From assembly GCA_944990035.1 (NCBI GenBank), contig CALYLX010000116.1, positions 1 to 64,000 on the forward strand: a stretch of 64,000 nucleotides of DNA, written 5' to 3'. The notes below the pieces were generated by a model that ran no database searches, had not been told where the DNA came from, and worked only from the letters and a program-made list of their open reading frames with translations. Numbering within the stretch: position 1 is the stretch's first letter; every line of letters begins with the position of its first letter. The translations under genes were made by a program, and so were the position numbers. Source of the stretch: Clitopilus passeckerianus. Its lineage: Eukaryota > Basidiomycota > Agaricomycetes > Agaricales > Entolomataceae. This document shows, piece after piece, positions 33,378 through 43,676 of this stretch.

Positions 33378-34241
33378 ATGAGCTCCAGCGGGGGAGCTTC
33401 TCAATTCACGGACGTCAACTGTGTTGGGTCTGAGCCATTTCCACTCGTCGATACCCAGCTAGCAAGAGATGTGTTCACGGGTCTGGGGCCTGACCCATTC
33501 GTTTACAAATGCCAGAACGTTCGATACACAGGTCCAGCAAGCTTTCCCGACTGTGGCAATATATACTTCACCACGTTCTGCATCGGGGCCCACAATCAGC
33601 AGCATGCTTGTGTTGTTGGGCCTAATTGCCATGGTATAGATTGGGGTGGTACTCAAGCAGCGCCGTGCAGTGACTCCATAATGCAGTTTGCAAGCGTACA
33701 ACCTGCTGGGCTCAACGCGGCATGTTGCGACTCTGAGTACTGCTCCAACGCCGCTCCATCTACCAACAGTCTTTCGGCTTTGCCAGGAACGGCTCAGCTA
33801 TCATGTCCAGACCCGAAGCGGCTTTGGCTCTGCGTCAACGATGGGTGGTCGGTTGAATGTGTCAATCCGCAGGAGCAATCCATCTGTTCGGGAAAGTTTG
33901 CCGCCTCAAGCTGGACGAATCCAGGAAAGTCAACACAAATCTCGTTTCCAACTGATGCGACCATCTTAACGCACCCAACTACCTCAGATTCATCAAAGAC
34001 CGCGCCTTCCTCCTCTACGCATTCCATCCCGACGACCCAAAAATCTACGTCGGCGGTTCCAAACCCACAAAATACAATAGGTCTAACCATACAGGCCAAG
34101 ATTGCTATTGGGGCATCTGTTGGTGGTTTGTGTGTTTTCCTTGCATCACTGGCATGGTGGCTGAGAAAGTTACAACGTCGGAAACGTAGGCCCAACCCAG
34201 TTTTCTGTTCGCTAACTTGTGAAGTGCTAATTCATTCTTAG
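33378..34241 (+). CDS. Cysteine-rich single-span membrane protein, unknown family
   Basis: 287 aa from the ATG at 33378. I do not recognise the family. Residues 1-175 hold 14 cysteines (for example YKC, PDCGN, TTFC, AACCDSEYC, LWLCVNDGW, SVECVN), an even number that suggests disulfides. A Ser/Thr/Pro-rich stalk follows (about 195-235), then one membrane span (IAIGASVGGLCVFLASLAWW), then a basic stop-transfer tail (RKLQRRKRRPNP). The layout is that of a type I plasma-membrane protein with a glycosylated stalk, but no signal peptide precedes the Cys-rich domain. An unseen upstream exon could supply it. The annotated last residues may instead be an intron: the sequence after the TAG contains a further open stretch (EQRRSESALASGAALAA) that looks like a continued cytoplasmic tail. 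Confidence 0.6.
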   Translation: MSSSGGASQFTDVNCVGSEPFPLVDTQLARDVFTGLGPDPFVYKCQNVRYTGPASFPDCGNIYFTTFCIGAHNQQHACVVGPNCHGIDWGGTQAAPCSDSIMQFASVQPAGLNAACCDSEYCSNAAPSTNSLSALPGTAQLSCPDPKRLWLCVNDGWSVECVNPQEQSICSGKFAASSWTNPGKSTQISFPTDATILTHPTTSDSSKTAPSSSTHSIPTTQKSTSAVPNPQNTIGLTIQAKIAIGASVGGLCVFLASLAWWLRKLQRRKRRPNPVFCSLTCEVLIHS

Positions 34242-35091
34242 AACAACGACGAAGTGAATCAGCCTTGGCGTCAGGAGCGGCACTGGCGGCGGAGAATTCG
34301 AAGTTTACAGCAGGACGTGATAATAATTTTTATGTGGTCTCAAGATAATTCAATACCTAGACGTTCCTACAATCAACATTTGTTATCGACCCATTGCAAA
34401 CTGTTCTAGCACCTGGTATTTGAGCAACGCTGAGAGCCTGAATGCGTTGGATGAAACTGTCCATAGTTTGATTCGTGGACAGGCTAAAGGAAGATGCCTG
34501 AAATCTCAACAGTATGTAGCTCCCCAAGGTCCAAGGTTTTCTAAATGCCCTGCATCGAAACTCGCAGTGTTTAAGGTCCACTGGTAAGCTGAACACCACA
34601 CTGAATCTCGGACCGTGGCGTTGAAAGAGTTGCCGAGCTGCCATATTCGGCAAATTCCAGCGTCTGTTTCCAAACCATAACCATGCGAATCTGCTGGAAA
34701 AAGCTATTACACCCCGCCAACAGCCTTTATAATATCCGTAAAGCCGTTTGCCCAATGGCTCGCACACCCAAACATACCGCAACCTCCGATATCCCTTTTC
34801 ATCATCAAGCACATCCGTAGCCTCATTCCCATGGTGTAACCCGTTAAGGCAATGGTTAAACCGGATGATCAACTCGTGGCGAACGCGAGGCAGCGCCTGG
34901 CATGCAGGGAGAACATCGTGTTTTCGGCTAGGTGAATCCCTGGGGTCTGGAATAAATTCTGGGGACTTCTGTTATCTGCGTTTCTTTTCCTCCTACTTTC
35001 TTCACGGACATTTGTAGTTTCTGGTAAGTACCTAACTTTCAATCCTTTACACTTTATACCAAGTTGTTCGGGACTTTAGAATGCTTAAGCA
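34242..35091. other. Intergenic region
   Basis: Possible 3' tail exon of the upstream gene to about 34315. After that there is no supported gene until the RanBD gene. Confidence 0.35.
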
Positions 35092-36892
35092 ATGTTTCCA
35101 GCAGTGAACGATTTTAACGTCGTTGTTGGTGGTATTGCAACTTTTGCAGCAACCGTCGGGTACGCTTGTGCAAAGAAATATCTTGTAAACCCGTATGTAC
35201 CCCGAATTTCAGGACAGTAATAGTTCACACAGTTAATCACACCCCAAGTAGCAGCCCCATCCATTGTGACATCGATCTTTTGCAACCCACCATGATGTCT
35301 TCTCAGCACCAGGGATTCGATGCTGGTCAAACGCAGCATGAAGCTCCGAAGAAAGATACTGGATCCACTGGCCTCCTAAGGCGATTTTCACTTAAACGAA
35401 AGCGCACCGACGAGGAAGATACGAACGTTAGTAGCTTCAAAGATGACTGCAATTGACACCCCAAACCTAACCGGAAACCATACGCAGGAGGATGCGGTTT
35501 ATCCCTATGTCAGATACTTGGTCATATTTACTTGACCAACGACTCATTTTTGTTTTGTCTTTATACAGAACCTTTCCATGATCTATCCTCCGAAGAAGCG
35601 AGCCAAGACTCCTACCACTGAAGAAACGTCAAGCCTAGAGGAAGAGAAGCCCATTCAGAAGGTCTCTCGCGAAAGTACACCTATCCCTACACAGCCTGTC
35701 CAGGCCGAAGAGCGAGTCAAGGAGCCGACTGAAGAAGTTGTAAGGGAATTTCGTCAATGGAACACGTTTCGGCGAATTAATCAAAATCCAGACAACTACA
35801 CCCCAAGAGGCCGCTCCGGAAACCGTGCTAGCCACGCCACCTGCCTCGCCCAAGCCAGCTGCTGCGAAAATTGCGAACGAACCGAGGACTCCATCTCCCG
35901 TAAGCCACAGAAACCCCGATCCTCTTTCCAGTATCACTAACTGTGAAACAGTCATTCAGCTCCCCAAATCTTGTTTCCTCATCTTTCCCGAAGACGCCAT
36001 TCGGTGGACTCTCCGTAAGGGCAGCGTTTTATCCTCATGTTATAGCTTCTTATCCTCTATTCTTAGCGACAAGCTACTTCAAGTGCTTTTGCCGCGTTTG
36101 CTGGATCGACCTCGCCCTTTGCCCAGGCGGCATCTTCGCCTTTTGCATCTCGGAAGAACACGAGGAGTATTTGGTCACTCGGAGAACAGGATGCTAGTAC
36201 ATCCCTTGTGTTCAACCCGAACGGTGAATCCTCCGTGCTCTCCGAGGAGCCGAAGGAGAAGGAGGCTGAGGCTGAAGATAGCAAGCTGATGAAGTCGGCT
36301 ATTGAAGACAGCAAAGAGGCGCCTGCGAAGGCGACTTTGAAACGTATGGCGACCATTCGCTGAATATCGGGGAGACACTGATATGTTTCTTGTAGAGGCC
36401 AACGGTGAAGAGGAAGAAGATGTTGAACTCGAGTTGAAGACTGTCAAGCTCTTCATTAAACGTGGAGAGAAGCCGTTCACGACTGGCATGATTGGGCACA
36501 TGAAGCTCTTGTCGAACAAGGCTACTCTTGATGAGCGTCTGCGTAAGTCACAGAACTTCACCCAACTTTACGCGAAATATTCAACGATTTCACTTCCAGT
36601 CTTCCGACGAGAACCTTTGTGGCAAGTCACCATGAACGTCCGAGTAAAACCGTCCGTCAAGTGCTCTTTTGACGAGGAGGAGAATACTCTTCGCATCATC
36701 GCAATTGAGCAGGTGGAAGAGTCCAAATTTGAGCCTACCATATACGCGTTGAGGGTGCGTAACAACATCTACTGTCTGCTCTCATACTAACTTGAGGTTC
36801 TTTAGCCCGCGAGATCATGCACAAAGCAAGACTTTGCTGATTTCGCGAAGTCGCTCCTCGACAGTCCTGGGTTCAAACCGAAATCTCAGTAA
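35092..36892 (+). CDS. RanBD1-domain protein with N-terminal membrane segment
   Basis: The ATG at 35092 opens exon 1 (35092-35192), which encodes a membrane-like segment (FNVVVGGIATFAATVGYACA) followed by KKYLVNP. Exon 2 (from 35255) joins in phase through a GTATGT donor. A nuclear-signal-like basic region follows (RRFSLKRKRTDEE, then PPKKRAKT) and a long acidic, disordered middle. The C-terminal Ran-binding domain comprises ANGEEEEDVELELKTVKLFI, GMIGHMKLLSNKATLDERL, WQVTMNVRVKPSVK, EENTLRIIAIEQVEESKFEP and TIYALRPARSCTKQDFADF, ending at TAA 36890-36892. RanBD proteins bind RanGTP in nuclear transport (Nup50/Hba1/RanBP3-like). A membrane-anchored form would suggest action at the nuclear envelope or ER (inference). 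The middle exons (about 35.75-36.35 kb) are only approximate. Confidence 0.78.
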
Positions 36893-37377
36893 ATTACGGA
36901 ATATCTGCGCTTTTTGGAGTAGTTGCCATTGGACTTTGGAAACATGGCAGGATACATGGCTCTTGTTTATTTTTTTGTTCGCTATATCGGCTTGACTAGA
37001 TGCTGGACAATACTCTCTTTGATAGATAGACCTTACTGTCCACTTCGCAGCTAATGAATGATCACGACCTTTATGACCCTACAACTCACGGTTGAGCTCA
37101 AAACTCAACTCAACGACAAGCAAAATGCTACAACGACAGTATTCGTTCCGATGTTTGAGACGGAATTAACCAAAAGGCCCATTATAATTACTATTGCACC
37201 TTCATAACCAAGCTAAATGACTACAAGCTCGAAAAATATACGTACACAAAGTACCATGCCGAATATTCATCGTAAGTTAGATAGGTCTTATGGAGGTATC
37301 CTGTTTGGGTATATATGTGTAATAAATATAGTAATAAATTTGACGATAATAATGCGTCCTTCTACACCAAGCGCTCA
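36893..37377. other. Convergent intergenic region
   Basis: 485 bp of AT-rich 3' sequence between the RanBD and Kre9-like genes. No gene is seen. Confidence 0.4.
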
Positions 37378-38224
37378 TCATAGAAGAAGTGCAAATGCCA
37401 TAGCTGATGTGCCTAGTGCAACGGCAGTCTTCCACAACTTCATGTCGAGACCAATGGCCCCGTTATCGTCTCCCGATCCTGATGAGGTGGTGTTGGTTGT
37501 ACCAGCACCAGGGGTAGGACCGCCGGTAGGAACGCTCGAGGTAGTGACTGTCACCAGCCTTGATGCGCTCGACGAAGTCGTGGGGGTTGGGGTAGGGGTA
37601 ACCGACGAAACAGGCAGAGCAGTGGTGCTGCTGGACGATACGTTGTTGCCGGCCGGGGAGTGTTAGTGCCGTCACCGCTGCTGAAATCCGGTGGGGGTGC
37701 CGCAGACGATGCGTCAACCAAAGCGCCAGTACCCCATGGAATAGGAGCGTTGGTGTTGGGCTGGTTAGGATTTGCAGGGGGAACGGTCTGTCCTGAGGCC
37801 GAGGAAATGGCGAAGCGGGTGGTCCATTGCTTGTCGGTACCAGGAGCTGAGAACTGGTAGAAGTAGATGGCAGAGTAGGGTTTAACGTCTGGGCAGGGGT
37901 GGTCAAAGGTACCCGAGACAGTTCCATCCAAACCAGTCTTGACAGCTAAGATGGGCGCAAAAGTGAGCAAAATGCAAAACACGGTTTTGTTCTGAGACAC
38001 GTACTCGTCAAATGAACCATATTGAAGTTGTCGCCCGTCATGAGTTCAATCGCCATATTCTTCCACGCAGTGGTGGAATCCTTGTCACCATCCCACTCAA
38101 TGTGACATTGTCCGCCAACTTTGTAAACAGTGCCAGGTCCGGGGACGGTTGGGATAGCATCTGCGTAGACGGTGCCAACTAGGGAGGAGGCAAGGAGAGC
38201 TGTGATTGTGAATGTTCCAAACAT
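37378..38224 (-). CDS. Kre9/Knh-like Ser/Thr-rich GPI-anchored cell-wall protein
   Basis: Signal peptide MFGTFTITALLASSLVGTVYA, then a beta-sandwich with VPGPGTVYKVGGQCHIEWDG, MAIELMTGDNFNMVHLT and, after an intron, TVKTGLDGTVSGTF..AIYFYQFSAPG..WTTRFAISS. This is the pattern of the Kre9/Knh1 N-terminal domain. A Pro/Ser/Thr-rich stalk follows (SSSSTTALPVSSVTPTPTP) and a hydrophobic C-terminus (KLWKTAVALGTSAMAFALLL) ending at TGA 37378-37380, typical of a GPI-addition signal. The frame of the first part (SSGDGTN) and of the stalk (SPAGNNVSSSS) differ by one base at about 37660-37663, probably an assembly error. Such proteins sit in the fungal wall; a role in beta-1,6-glucan assembly is known for yeast Kre9 but is only inferred here. 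Confidence 0.82.
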
Positions 38225-39205
38225 CTTCAGTTCTTTAGGAAAAGAGGGTGGCTACGAATAGGCAGAGAGATGAGTACAAGTTGACCAGCAAAATGTGAGC
38301 GCACAGCGCCGAAGACGAGACTCGAAAGGACGAGGGGACGGGGTGGATATCAAATCGAAGAAAAAAGTACCACAAGACTCACTGTTTATATGATCAGGCA
38401 ATTCAGGGGGGACTCTGTTACCGTTGAAACTTGATGGGAGGCGACTCGAAATTTTGATGTTGGTTGGAAAGAGCGGGTGGTTTTAAAGAGAGTGTGGTTT
38501 TGAGCAAGAGCGCTAGGAGCCAAGAGGACGAGAATCCTCCGTCGCTGTGCGATGAAGAGACGAAGGAGTAGAAAGCGGCCGTCAAGGGAGGGGCTGAGTT
38601 TATAAAAAGGCTCGCGTGGTCATCCAGGTCTGTACATGCCGTGCCTAGCGAAATATGTTTTCCGACGTTCGGCTAGGATTTTAGCCCACGGTATTCATGG
38701 GCGTCCGATAATAGTCTGACCCGATCCGTCAAGCGTTGATGGTTATCTTGTGGACTTGCAAGCCGAATATTCACCCAGAACACAAAAATGCGGCGATGAC
38801 AAGCCGGGGGATGTTCGCTGTACTGCCACAGATAAACTGCAGTCGCATGGGCAGGAAAAATGCCATTCCACTCGTCGTCGTCGCTAACTGCGATGTTGCC
38901 TTAGTTTTGCGGGTTTAGGTCGGAACTGCTAGCAAGCTCTCCTTGATGGTAGGGGCAGACGTTGTGAACGGTCATCAAAACGCGGGGTCATCATCATTCA
39001 AAGCAAAGGCGATGCCCAATTCATTCGAATGCGGTTCGTGTTTTATGGTTACAATGTCAAATGAGAGGGGAATGAGGAGATGACGGCTGGAAATTATACA
39101 TGATTATTGTTGGGCATGCAATTACACCAAAACAAGGTAACGCACAACAGGAATGTAGGTATGGGTATCGTCTGGTAGATAGCAAGCAAAGTTGAAGCAA
39201 GGTCT
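38225..39205. other. Intergenic region upstream of the Kre9-like gene
   Basis: About 980 bp. A TTTATAAAAA motif at about 38600 is too far from the start to be assigned. No gene is supported. Confidence 0.4.
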
Positions 39206-39980
39206 TCAGTCAGCTCTGTGAATCTATTCAATGTCAGTGGCGTTGAGTGAGAGCAACGAAATCGTCATATCAACGAACCTCAGCTGCAAGTCGAGTCCAT
39301 TCAAGCAAAGATCGATAATATTCATCTTTGCCCTCATCGACTGGGAAATCCGGATGCCATAGTGTTATTGACGAGAATTGGGCGGTGGGAACTAGCGTCC
39401 GTGTATCCCTGTGTTGAAGGTCCTCATCTTCAGGTATTGTCGACGAGTCAACGTCCATAGCTTCATCATACTCCTCAACGTTGTTGTCCACGTCATGTAC
39501 GAAGGCAGAGCTGCGAGTTCTACGCGTCGCGTTCGAGTTCTTCTTCGTCTTAGGTTTTGATCTAGGCTGGTCATCGACGGTAGAGTCATTTCCAGTGCCT
39601 GCAGCTTTGAATACTACGCCCGCGTAGCCTTCGGGCAGCTTCACATCAAGGCCTTGAATCTTTCGCCCTCGAAATGAGCTAACGAAACGTGCAGGAGCCT
39701 CCGGGATGGCTTCAGCAACTGCACTTTTCTCGTCGACAACGGGTTTTGCTTCAACACCCATCTCCTCACCTCCTGCCTCGTTCTTGCCCTCTTCGGCTGC
39801 ATCCTTGTCCTTTCGTTCGGGTGCCGCCTCGACGCGTAAGTATGTTGAGATAGGTGCTTTCCCGGAGTAATCAATGTGAAAGGGCATGAGATTCGGTGTG
39901 CATGACTTCAGACCGGTCTTGTTCGTGATGGGTGCAATTTCGAGCACCTGGGTCGTCGATGTCATCGTCGTCGTTGTCAT
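39206..39980 (-). CDS. Ribonuclease H2 subunit C
   Basis: Non-catalytic subunit of the nuclear heterotrimeric RNase H2, which removes ribonucleotides and RNA-DNA hybrids from the genome. Exon 1 is 39279-39980 (234 codons), intron 55 nt, exon 2 39206-39223 (IHRAD, stop TGA); 239 aa in all. Family features: NLMPFHIDYSGKAPISTYL at the start, then a charged insert, FRGRKIQGLDVKLPEGYAGV, a second acidic insert with a basic patch (KPKTKKNSNATRRTR), and the C-terminal block LVPTAQFSSITLWHPDFPVD with YYRSLLEWTRLAAEIH. The acidic inserts make it longer than the animal subunit. It shares a 261-bp divergent promoter with the dynamin gene; ACGCGT boxes lie 40 and 164 bp upstream. Confidence 0.9.
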
Positions 39981-40019
39981 TGTCGTCAGTGGTCACAATG
40001 CCGAAAACCACGTCGCGCT

Positions 40020-40025
40020 ACGCGT
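40020..40025. promoter_or_regulatory. ACGCGT (MCB-type) box 1
   Basis: A perfect MluI cell-cycle box 40 bp from the RNase H2C start. In yeasts this hexamer is bound by MBF to drive G1/S genes; function here is inferred. Confidence 0.4.
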
Positions 40026-40143
40026 GGATTGGAGCCTTGGGACCGCGTTATTTGCACCAACTTGACGTCACCTTCTAAGCCTAACAACGATAAACAACCC
40101 GTTCCGTCAGATTTGCCGTTTCCTGTGTGCTGCCGGTGCTTTG

Positions 40144-40149
40144 ACGCGT
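40144..40149. promoter_or_regulatory. ACGCGT (MCB-type) box 2
   Basis: A second perfect hexamer in the same divergent promoter, 93 bp before the dynamin ATG and 164 bp before the RNase H2C ATG. Confidence 0.4.
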
Positions 40150-40241
40150 TCTTCCTTAAAACTTTTAAAGGCTGGTCCAGCGCCTTTCAACACCTTCAAA
40201 ACTTTAGACTTGACGTCGGAGGAGACGCCAACTACGCTAGA

Positions 40242-43153
40242 ATGGATCAGGATCTCATCAAGTTGGTCAATAAGCTCCAGGATACCTTCAACAATCTTGG
40301 TAAGTCCAAAACCTTGACAGGGTCCCTGCAAGAATTTACCAGATATATAGGAGGAGCTGGACATGCCGCAGCTGGTTGTGGTAGGTCTTATAGGCACTGT
40401 AACGTATACAGGTGGCCTCAAACATTTTCCGCTAGGTTGGCAGCCAGTCAGCGGGAAAGTCTAGTGTCCTGGAAACGTAAGTTCAACACCTTGGTTACTC
40501 CCAGCAACGGTTCATCTAACATTATTTCAGGATTGTAGGGAGAGATTTCCTTCCTCGCGGCCAAGGCATTGTAACAAGACGGCCGCTCGTCCTCCAACTC
40601 ATCCATACACCTGTACCGGAAGAAGGATCAGCCAATGCCAATCCTTACACGGAATGGGGCCAATTCTTGCATATCGACAAACGCTTCACCGACTTCGCAG
40701 AAATAAGGAGGGAGATTGAGCAAGAAACGTTCCGAGTGGCTGGCCAGAACAAAGGCATTAGCAAGCTCCCTATATCGCTGAAGATACATAGCCCAAATGT
40801 TCTGGACTTGACACTGGTCGACCTCCCTGGTTTGACCAAGGTATGTCAGGATACTCTCTACGCGCAGAATCAATCTAACTTTTGGTTCCGTGACCAGATC
40901 CCTGTCGGAGACCAGCCAAGCGACATTGAACGCCAAATACGCAACCTGATTCTGGAGTATATCTCAAATCCAAACAGGTTGGTCCCGGTCTCCCTCTCTA
41001 TTCCCGCTGTCTCTCTGACAACTCGAATTCTAAGCGTGATTCTCTCCGTCTCGCCTGCCAATGTCGACCTCGCCAATTCCGAGTCCCTGAAACTAGCCCG
41101 TCAAGTTGATCCTCAAGGCCGCCGGACCATTGGTATTCTCACCAAGCTGGACCTCATGGACGCCGGAACAAATGCTCTAGACGTTCTCACCGGTCGCGTA
41201 TACCCACTTAAACTCGGTTTCATTGGCGTGGTTGGGCGCAGTCAACAAGACATCAATTCCGGGAAGAGCATGCAGGATGCGCTGCAAAACGAGACGGATT
41301 TCTTTAGAAATCACGCTGCATATAGGAACATTGCGCACAAGAACGGCACGAGGTATCTAGCGAAGTCTCTCAACCAGGCATGTAATTTCTTCCCCTTCTA
41401 AGTACGGCGGCTGACTGGGTGTTCTGTACAGGTTTTGATGAACCACATACGAGACAAGCTTCCAGATATGAAAGCACGTCTTAATACACTGATGGGCCAA
41501 GCTCAGCAGGAACTCAACTCGTTTGGAGATGCAGCAGTTTTTGGCGACAAGAACCAGGTATGTGCATGTATTGAGTCGAAAATGTCGGATTTTCCTCACA
41601 TGGATCTTAGCAAGGAGCCCTTGTCCTACGGCTAATGACCCAATTCGCTCGGGACTACGTGTCGTCGATAGAAGGCACCAAAGTCGATATTTCAACCAAA
41701 GAGCTCACTGGTGGCGCACGGATATATTATATTTTCAACGATGTCTTTGGTCAAGCTCTCGCTTCCCTTGATGCGACAGGAAACCTGGAGGATACCGACA
41801 TCAGGACTGCGATACGAAATTCCACTGGACCCAGGCCCAGTCTGTTTGTACCAGAGATTGCATTTGATATTCTGGTGAAACCACAGATCAAGCTATTGGA
41901 GGCACCGAGTCTGCGGTGCGTGGAGCTTGTTTATGAAGAACTCGTCAAGATCTGTCACAACTGTACCAGCGTGGTGAGTATATGCGCCTTCGCACACAAG
42001 ATATTGAACCTGATGAGCATAATAGGAATTGCAACGCTTCCCTCGACTACATGCTCAGCTCATTGAGGCCGTCTCGGAGCTACTTAGGGAACGCCTTGGT
42101 CCTACGTCAGATTATGCGCAAAGTCTCATTGAGATTCAAGCCGCATACATCAACACCAACCATCCCTCGTTCATCGCTGGCTCTGCAATGGCTGCTCAAC
42201 AGTCAAGCTCACCTCGGGCTGTAGCCGTGCCCCAGCCCACTCAGCCCGAGATCAATGGCAAGGCTCCGTCAGAGATTGACGAGGACGACCCATCCGATTC
42301 CGACAGCATCTTCCCTCCTCGCACCGATGGCCGGTCAGTTTCCTCAACCGTCCACGACAGGTCCCGTTCAACTCTAACCTCCAGCGCCACTACACCCGCC
42401 ATGTCCATCAACAAACGTTCTTCCTCCAAAACACGGCATCCCTCCAACCATCACCAACGCCCAGCGTCAGTAGCCGGCGGCGCAATGCTCAATGGCAATG
42501 GATCATCCCCTCCTTCGACGCGCGAGACATTCCTAAACTACTTCTTTGGCCAGAATGGGCCCGGACCCATTGCTGGGTCAAGTTTGGACAGGCATAGTCA
42601 TAATCATAGTCCTGCTGGTGGATCCGTATTGTCGCAGGCGATTGTGCCCGTTGGAAGGGATGTCTCTGCGCCTGAGCAAACTTCCAATGCCAGACTATTG
42701 GCAGGAAAGAGGACGTTGGATGGAAACGATGCTGCATTCGATATGAAGAGTCTTGGGAAACACATTGAGGCTGTAAGCCAACTAGTCTTATGCCTTGTTC
42801 CGTTCTTTTGCTGACTATGATTTCAGGTTCCTTCTGAGGGTGGCCATTTGACCATGCGAGAAGAAATGGAAATCGGACTCATTCGTTCCCTCATCGCTTC
42901 CTACTTTGGCATCGTTCGACAAAGCATACAGGACCTCATCCCAAAAGCAGTCATGCATCTCCTTGTTAACCACACCTCACAGCAAGTCCAGAACCGTCTA
43001 GTAGCTTCACTATACAAGCCAGAGCTATTCGGGGAATTGTTGAACGAGGACGAAGCACTGGTTGCTGAGAGGACGAGGGTCAAGGCTTTGCTTGACGCAT
43101 ACAAGGAGGCGTTCAAGACCCTCTCGGATGTCAACTTGAAAACGACGATTTAG
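40242..43153 (+). CDS. DNM1: Dynamin-related GTPase, Dnm1/Drp1 type
   Basis: Membrane-fission GTPase expected to divide mitochondria and peroxisomes. [20 protein letters not shown] opens at 40242. The P-loop [14 protein letters not shown] is split by introns near 40440-40490. [20 protein letters not shown] holds switch 1, [11 protein letters not shown] the G3 motif and [10 protein letters not shown] the G4 TKxD. The middle domain follows ([42 protein letters not shown]). In place of a PH domain there is a Ser/Pro/His-rich insert (42.2-42.75 kb) containing [10 protein letters not shown], the short motif shared by Dnm1-type proteins. The GED at the end ([20 protein letters not shown]) stops at TAG 43151-43153. 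This insert favours Dnm1 over Vps1. The first splice junction, near 40300-40350, does not join in phase by my reading. About nine introns. Confidence 0.92.
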
Positions 43154-43676
43154 ATCTGGTGTATTGATGATACCGAGTCTTTTATAGATAATTTGTGCCA
43201 TGTCCTGTATCCCAACTCTGGTTTTCTTTACGCTCTGGTAATATATACGCACATCTAGTTTTCTATCAGAGAATTGCCTTTGCATTTGAACCCAAGAAAC
43301 ACGGCTAAGAACAACATCAGTGTTCACTTGGGGACATACGTTCTTGTGACCACTCCAACGAATTGAGACGAGGGTGAACAATGTATATTCTCGATCAAGT
43401 TATGCCAGTCTATGTAGTCTAAAGTATGTACTTAAAAATGTGCACACCAGAATATTTACCACATAAGAACCACAGGCGTCAAGGAACCGATATCAATTGC
43501 AGTACAGAGACGATTCGTAGCAAAAGCAGCCTCAAAGGAACAGAATGAGCAGAGTCAAGGTGAGGCTGCCAGGGAGCCTGTAGGTTGGCTCTAGCAGGAC
43601 CAACAATTTCCAACCACGGAAGCGACATCGAGCGAGCTAACAGCATTCAGTTTGCTAGAAACATTAGCAGCTTGAA
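43154..43676. other. Convergent intergenic region
   Basis: 523 bp between dynamin and the BCS1-like gene. No gene is seen. Confidence 0.4.

Noticed and set aside
34357..34872. 171-codon minus-strand frame
   Set aside because: No family features and odd composition; no splice extension. Treated as chance.
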